A stretch of DNA of 64,000 nucleotides from Granulicella sp. dw_53 (GTDB lineage: Bacteria; Acidobacteriota; Terriglobia; Terriglobales; Acidobacteriaceae): contig NZ_JAAVUR010000023.1 in assembly GCF_018449545.1 (NCBI RefSeq), forward strand, positions 1 to 64,000, given 5' to 3'. Both the position numbers and the translations under genes were made by a program. Positions 60,299 to 64,000 of this stretch are shown here, in pieces; position 1 is the first letter of the stretch, and every line of letters starts with the position of its first letter. The notes below the pieces were generated by a model. It was not told the origin of the DNA. It worked only from the letters and a program-made list of their open reading frames with translations, and did no database searches.

Positions 60299-62056
60299 TC
60301 ATAAATCAGGGGTGAATGAGGAACTTCGAAGTTGGGTTTTGCGGCTGCGAAGCAGGAAGATTGTGAAGGTTACCAGGGTGAGGAGACTTACAAGGTCGCC
60401 GAGGATCTGGTCGGGGAGTTGGATATGGGTGACTTCGATCTGGGAGGGGCCGGCCGGGATAGGGAGCGCGATGAGGCCGTCGTCCCGCTGGGTTCGGGTC
60501 GTCAGGAGGGTTTGGTTCAGGGTGATGCGCCAGGCGGGGTAGTCGCGGAGGTTGAGGATGAGGGTCTGGGGGATGGGGGAGTTGAGGGCGAGGTGCGTGG
60601 GCGCTGGGCCGGGTTGGGTGTTCGCCGGAGCGAGTGCAGCAGGGTTGGAGGAGAGCCAGTAGGGCGGGTTAGTTTGGCCGAGGGAGTCGTTGTCGGCGGT
60701 GACGGGAGTGTACTCGTCGGTCGGCTCGGAGCCTTGGGTGGAGTGGAAGAGGGCGACTCTGGCAGCGACGGTGTCCTCGGGATCACAGGGTTGGCGGAGC
60801 AGCATGTAGGCGGGGCCGGTAAGGGCTGCGGCGACGACCAGGGCGGCGACGGTGGTCTGGGTGGAGGTGAGGTGGGCTCGGTTGAGGACGAGGACTAGGG
60901 AGAGGCTCAGGGCTGCGGCCAGGATCGCCAGCAGACGCCAGGGGAACTGGAGGAAGGCTAGTTCGGGGGCATGCAGCCAGATCTGGTTGCTGAGGGGCGT
61001 TAGGAGGAAGGCGATGGCGACGGTAAGCGTAGTTAAGGCAGGGAGGAGTCCTGTGGCGGTTCTTCGGTAGTTGAGCAGCAGGGTCAGTGCGGTCAGAGCC
61101 AGGAGAAGGATGGCTATGGTGGAGGCCGTGTGGAGGACGGTGTCGTGAAGTGCGTCGGTGGTGTGGTGGAAGAGGAAGTTGTCCTGGATGCGGAGGCCGG
61201 GGAGGATGGCCATGTCGATGTGAACAAATCGGCGTTCGTAGGCGGCTGGTATGAGGTAGAAGGCGGCCAGGCCCAGGCCGAAGAGAGTTCCGGTGGCGGT
61301 GGTCCGGGCGATGGAGGTCTTTGTTTGGGTTCGGAGAGTCAAGGCTTCCCGCGTTGTCCACCTTGCGCGCAAAGTACGCGCCAAAGGCGGAGTAGGGCCC
61401 ATCTCGACTGTACTTGAGATTCGGAGGAGGCGGATGAGGGTCAGGAGGGCGAGGGCGTAGCAGCTCATGACGGCGGCAGGCGCGTTGGTCAGCCACAGGA
61501 GAGCCACAGGGAGGGCGATGCGGGGGATGGTTACGCCGCCTTCGTAGTCGGGGCGGAGGATGGCGTGGAGGAGGAGCGGAATCCAGACGGCGGCCAGGAG
61601 TTCAGCATAAGCAGTGCGCTCGTAGGCGGTGAAGAGGGTATAGGGATTGACGAGGTAGAAGACCGAGGCAAGGAGCGCGGTTCCCGGGAAGGCGAAGCTG
61701 CGGGCAAGACGGTAGAGGGCAAAGCCAGCGGCGGTGAGGACCAGCCAGGTATAGATGATGGGCGTCCAGGTCCAGGGGAGGATGAGCCCGAGGACGGCTC
61801 CGATGGTCCAGGAGAGGGGTGGGTAGAAGACGAAGCGGGGCTCTCCAGCGTCGTAGGCGGGAGTGAAGGCCCACTGAGGGTGGAGGTTGCCGTGGGTGAA
61901 CTGCCGGGCGGCCTCCAGCCAGTTGAGAATGTGGAAGTCAAAGTCGTGCCCGCAGGAGCACCCGAAGAGGATCAAAGGCAGGACCGCAATGAGAGAGGCT
62001 AACGGGATCAGGAGGCGTTTGCTCGGCTGTATCGTTGGCCTCCTTCTCTCGGTCAA
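60299..62056 (-). CDS. Polytopic membrane protein with PTPS-related (GT-C-like) domain
   Basis: A roughly 585-residue protein with 10-12 helices. The first periplasmic loop contains CGHDFDFHILNWLEAARQF and PRFVFYPPLSWTIGAVLG, the signature of the 6-pyruvoyl-tetrahydropterin synthase-related membrane domain, whose Asp/His loop resembles GT-C glycosyltransferases using lipid-linked sugars. Adjacency to a polyprenyl synthase agrees with that idea. The TTG at 62056 (GGGGA upstream) places RRR just before helix 1; an ATG at 62167 would add 37 residues and is a possible alternative. Confidence 0.75.
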   Translation of the reverse strand: MTERRRPTIQPSKRLLIPLASLIAVLPLILFGCSCGHDFDFHILNWLEAARQFTHGNLHPQWAFTPAYDAGEPRFVFYPPLSWTIGAVLGLILPWTWTPIIYTWLVLTAAGFALYRLARSFAFPGTALLASVFYLVNPYTLFTAYERTAYAELLAAVWIPLLLHAILRPDYEGGVTIPRIALPVALLWLTNAPAAVMSCYALALLTLIRLLRISSTVEMGPTPPLARTLRARWTTREALTLRTQTKTSIARTTATGTLFGLGLAAFYLIPAAYERRFVHIDMAILPGLRIQDNFLFHHTTDALHDTVLHTASTIAILLLALTALTLLLNYRRTATGLLPALTTLTVAIAFLLTPLSNQIWLHAPELAFLQFPWRLLAILAAALSLSLVLVLNRAHLTSTQTTVAALVVAAALTGPAYMLLRQPCDPEDTVAARVALFHSTQGSEPTDEYTPVTADNDSLGQTNPPYWLSSNPAALAPANTQPGPAPTHLALNSPIPQTLILNLRDYPAWRITLNQTLLTTRTQRDDGLIALPIPAGPSQIEVTHIQLPDQILGDLVSLLTLVTFTIFLLRSRKTQLRSSSFTPDL

Positions 62057-62217
62057 GGGGTATCCCCAATATCCCAGGGCATTTAGGTACAACCAGTTTA
62101 TTATGAGCGGCTTGAGAGTAGCGCAGAACCCTATCTGCCTGATTCTATAGGAGCCGAGGCCAAACATTGAGGCAGCTCAGGTTAGGTCCGCAAAGATGGT
62201 GGATCTAGGCCGCCACA

Positions 62218-62294
62218 AATCCGGGTGCCCCATCCTTTTTGCAGTCTCATCGCAAATAGGGTGGGGTATCGGGCGGAAGCACGACCGCCTTCCT
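62218..62294. repeat. Interspersed palindromic repeat, copy 2
   Basis: A 77-bp element nearly identical to 56861-56936, in the same orientation. The stem (62228-62242 with 62252-62266) has one wobble and one mismatch, and the downstream GTGC/GCAC mini-stem is altered by an indel. It lies upstream of the PTPS-related gene. Confidence 0.88.
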
Positions 62295-62297
62295 TCC

Positions 62298-62480
62298 TAA
62301 CCCCCACCACCTCAGGAACCCCATCTTTCTTCCCCCAACCCCATCACCAACAACCTCAACCCCAACCCCAACCCCAACCCCAAAAACAACTTACAACTCC
62401 CTCCCCCAAAAACCCCAACAAAACTCCATGTCAACCCCTAAAACAAACTAACCTATCCCAAATCAACAAGATCCAAATGG
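62298..62480. repeat. C/A-rich low-complexity region with AACCCC hexamer repeats
   Basis: After the palindromic element the plus strand is almost devoid of G for about 180 bases. AACCCC occurs four times in tandem at 62358-62381, inside a longer run of related ACC/AACC units. No reading frame is plausible. The stretch from 62480 to 62603 is A-rich and also empty. Confidence 0.8.
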
Positions 62481-62603
62481 CACTTTAGTTATCCCCCACT
62501 CGATAAAATAGAAGAAGAAAGAAAAGATTCGAAAAACCGCCCAGCGCGGAAGCAACAAGCTCTTTGCCAATTCACCATCGACAGACCAGCAGCCAGGGAC
62601 CAG

Positions 62604-63122
62604 TCACGCCCCGAAGCAGTCTAAATCCGGCCACCCAAAAGCCTTCTCCGGCAGATCGACGCCTCCAATATCGATAGCCTTCATTGCCACCTCGATACCT
62701 CCAAGACGCACATAAAAAGGAACGCAAGGGTTGGCTTGAAGCGCCCAAAGCAACATGCTCCGATAACCCTTGGCCCTCAATCCCGATACCACCGCATGGA
62801 ACAAGGAACGACCCGCACCCTGCCGTTGTGCCTCAAGCAAGACATAAATGGCATAAAGCTCCGCATCGTAATCTGCTGTCGCCGTTCTGATTGGCCCAGC
62901 ACACGCGAATCCGACGACCCCGGTCTCACCTTCGGCCACCACGATCAAGACGCCTCCATCTGCGATCCGTTCCCGCCAGCTCTCGGTCCGAGCCACCTCA
63001 TCCAAAGTGGCAAGAAACGCATCCGGGACGATACCCGAATAGGTCGTCCTCCAACTTTCGACGTGAACATGTGCAATGGCGGCTGCGTCCTCGAGCCTGG
63101 CCTGACGGATCAAATGACCCAT
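62604..63122 (-). CDS. GNAT family N-acetyltransferase
   Basis: A 172-residue acetyltransferase. The N-terminal IRQARLEDAAAIAHVHVESW RTTY region, VVGFACAGPI, and the acetyl-CoA loop QRQGAGRSLF (motif A) are all present, followed by KGYRSMLLWAL and FYVRLGG of motif B. The acceptor is unknown; similar proteins acetylate small amines or protein N-termini. It stands alone between the low-complexity region and tsaE. Confidence 0.9.
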   Translation of the reverse strand: MGHLIRQARLEDAAAIAHVHVESWRTTYSGIVPDAFLATLDEVARTESWRERIADGGVLIVVAEGETGVVGFACAGPIRTATADYDAELYAIYVLLEAQRQGAGRSLFHAVVSGLRAKGYRSMLLWALQANPCVPFYVRLGGIEVAMKAIDIGGVDLPEKAFGWPDLDCFGA

Positions 63123-63268
63123 AGCTGGTCACGCTCCATCTGTACGAAATCCATCGCGACACCCGCATCAAGCAGATGGAAAATGTACGATGCCTAGGCA
63201 GGCAAGTCCACCCATAAACCCATTTAATCAGAGGATTTTGCCCCATTTTGCCGGGGGGAGGGGTGAGC

Positions 63269-63706
63269 CTAACTCACCCACTTCACCTGCAGCATACGGT
63301 CGTCCCCCTCGCCCTGCTCCATCGCAATCTCACCCTGCGCGAGCCGGACGACGCTCTCGAACCGCTCGCCCCACTCCACCAGCACCAGCGCATTTGGCTC
63401 GGTCATCATCTCTTCCAGTCCCAGCACCGCGATCTGCTCCTCCGTCTCCAACCGGTACAGATCCAGGTGGAACAGATGCACCCGCTCATTCTTGTACTCA
63501 TGCACCAGCGTGAACGTCGGACTGGTCACGTCCTCCTCCACCGCTGCTCCAAGAGCCGCCGCAATTCCCTTCACCAGCGTCGTCTTCCCCGCTCCTACCT
63601 CGCCGCGCAGAATCACCAGCATAGGAGGACGCAGAATCTCCGCAATCGTCTGCCCCAGCGCCAGCGTCCCCTCCACCGATCGCGTCTTGAACCGTTTCTC
63701 TCTCAT
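63269..63706 (-). CDS. tsaE: tRNA threonylcarbamoyladenosine biosynthesis ATPase TsaE
   Basis: A 145-residue P-loop ATPase that assists TsaB/TsaD in making t6A37 on ANN-decoding tRNAs. Walker A is GEVGAGKTT, followed by SPTFTLVHEY, HLDLYRL and LVEWGERF, all diagnostic. The ATG overlaps the stop of the upstream nnr-type gene (ATGA), a common arrangement. Confidence 0.96.
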   Translation of the reverse strand: MREKRFKTRSVEGTLALGQTIAEILRPPMLVILRGEVGAGKTTLVKGIAAALGAAVEEDVTSPTFTLVHEYKNERVHLFHLDLYRLETEEQIAVLGLEEMMTEPNALVLVEWGERFESVVRLAQGEIAMEQGEGDDRMLQVKWVS

Positions 63707-64000
63707 CGGGAGCTCCCGCTGCGATTCAACCCGCAGATCCAGGTAAACCCATCCGCATCCTTCACCCTGTACCGAAAGGCCTCCGACAGATACGCAACCG
63801 TATCGGTTGCAAGTACAGTATGTTGATCCAAAGCGCGGGCCGCCAAATCCCCGGCGAGCCCATGCAGATACACCGCAGCCTCCACCGCACGCGCTATGTC
63901 CTCCGGATACTGAGCCACCATCGCAGCCACGATGCCTGTCAGAATATCCCCGCTTCCACCCTTCGCCATCGCTGGATTCCCCGAGGTGTTCACTCCAATC
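63703..64000 (-). CDS. NAD(P)H-hydrate dehydratase/epimerase, C-terminal part (continues off the right edge)
   Basis: The last 98 residues of the ADP/ATP-dependent NAD(P)H-hydrate dehydratase domain, which repairs hydrated nicotinamide cofactors. The motif NTSGNPAMAKGGSGDILTG, with the catalytic GSGD, and the helix VYLHGLAGDLAA identify it. In most bacteria the domain is fused to an epimerase domain that would lie outside the window. The stop overlaps the tsaE start. Confidence 0.93.
   Translation of the reverse strand, partial: IGVNTSGNPAMAKGGSGDILTGIVAAMVAQYPEDIARAVEAAVYLHGLAGDLAARALDQHTVLATDTVAYLSEAFRYRVKDADGFTWICGLNRSGSSR

Noticed and set aside
62225..62488. An 87-codon Pro/Gln/Asn-rich frame
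   Set aside because: It is the translation of the low-complexity C/A-rich region and the palindromic repeat.

Overview
The window looks like a chromosomal segment of an acidobacterium, probably of the Terriglobia/Acidobacteriaceae (Granulicella, Terriglobus or Edaphobacter type). The grounds are a VWFA-related protein of the acidobacterial type, a PEP-CTERM protein, secreted beta-propeller and M28 peptidases, high GC with strongly C-ending codons in many genes, and widespread GTG/TTG starts. The genus is inferred from gene content only. I see no tRNA, rRNA, CRISPR array, insertion sequence or prophage.

Layout. 1-8.5 kb (minus strand): 5' part of mutL, a PEP-CTERM protein behind a sigma-54 type promoter, an EAL-type c-di-GMP protein, pyruvate kinase with a Lys/Ser tail, a YihY/BrkB membrane protein, a thioredoxin-like protein and a VWFA protein. 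8.6-20.1 kb (mixed strands): an alpha/beta hydrolase, a PAS-PAS-GGDEF-EAL protein, an AsmA protein, a ROK glucokinase-like protein, a TonB-C-like secreted protein and several small or unknown proteins. 20.2-31.9 kb (minus): the core operon rplA-rplJ-rplL-rpoB-rpoC, with a strong hairpin and a leader of about 0.8 kb before rpoB. 32-34.2 kb: remnants of Uma2 and VOC genes, a radical SAM protein, an ABM-fold monooxygenase and a small membrane protein. 34.4-49.6 kb (mostly plus): uvrA, a CPBP protease, a sugar porter, pyrE, mtnA, a TolB-like propeller, two M28 peptidases, mscL and small membrane proteins. 49.9-56.9 kb: thiC, a YciE/YciF ferritin-like protein and a cytochrome c maturation group (ccmE, ccmA, ybaK-like, ccmB, ccmC, ccmD), with a reverse-strand SDR between ccmB and ccmC. 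57-62 kb (minus): a tight five-gene run (PTPS-related membrane protein, polyprenyl synthase, YncE-like propeller, DUF59 protein, methyltransferase). 62.6-64 kb (minus): GNAT, tsaE and the 3' end of an NAD(P)H-hydrate dehydratase gene.

Most notable observation. RpoB carries an insertion of about 60 residues with eight cysteines near its N-terminus. Its first half repeats the CxC-x12-CxxC pattern, including the preceding Trp-Glu, of the N-terminal zinc-binding domain of RpoC encoded next door. Other points: a GG-N10-GC (-24/-12) promoter in front of the PEP-CTERM gene; a CcmE with CxxxY in place of the usual heme-binding HxxxY; a YbaK-like deacylase translationally overlapped with ccmA and ccmB; lysine-rich C-terminal tails on pyruvate kinase, UvrA and the ROK kinase; two copies of a 76-77 bp palindromic interspersed repeat; and several small genes (33, 46, 47, 57 and 59 residues) that are easily missed.
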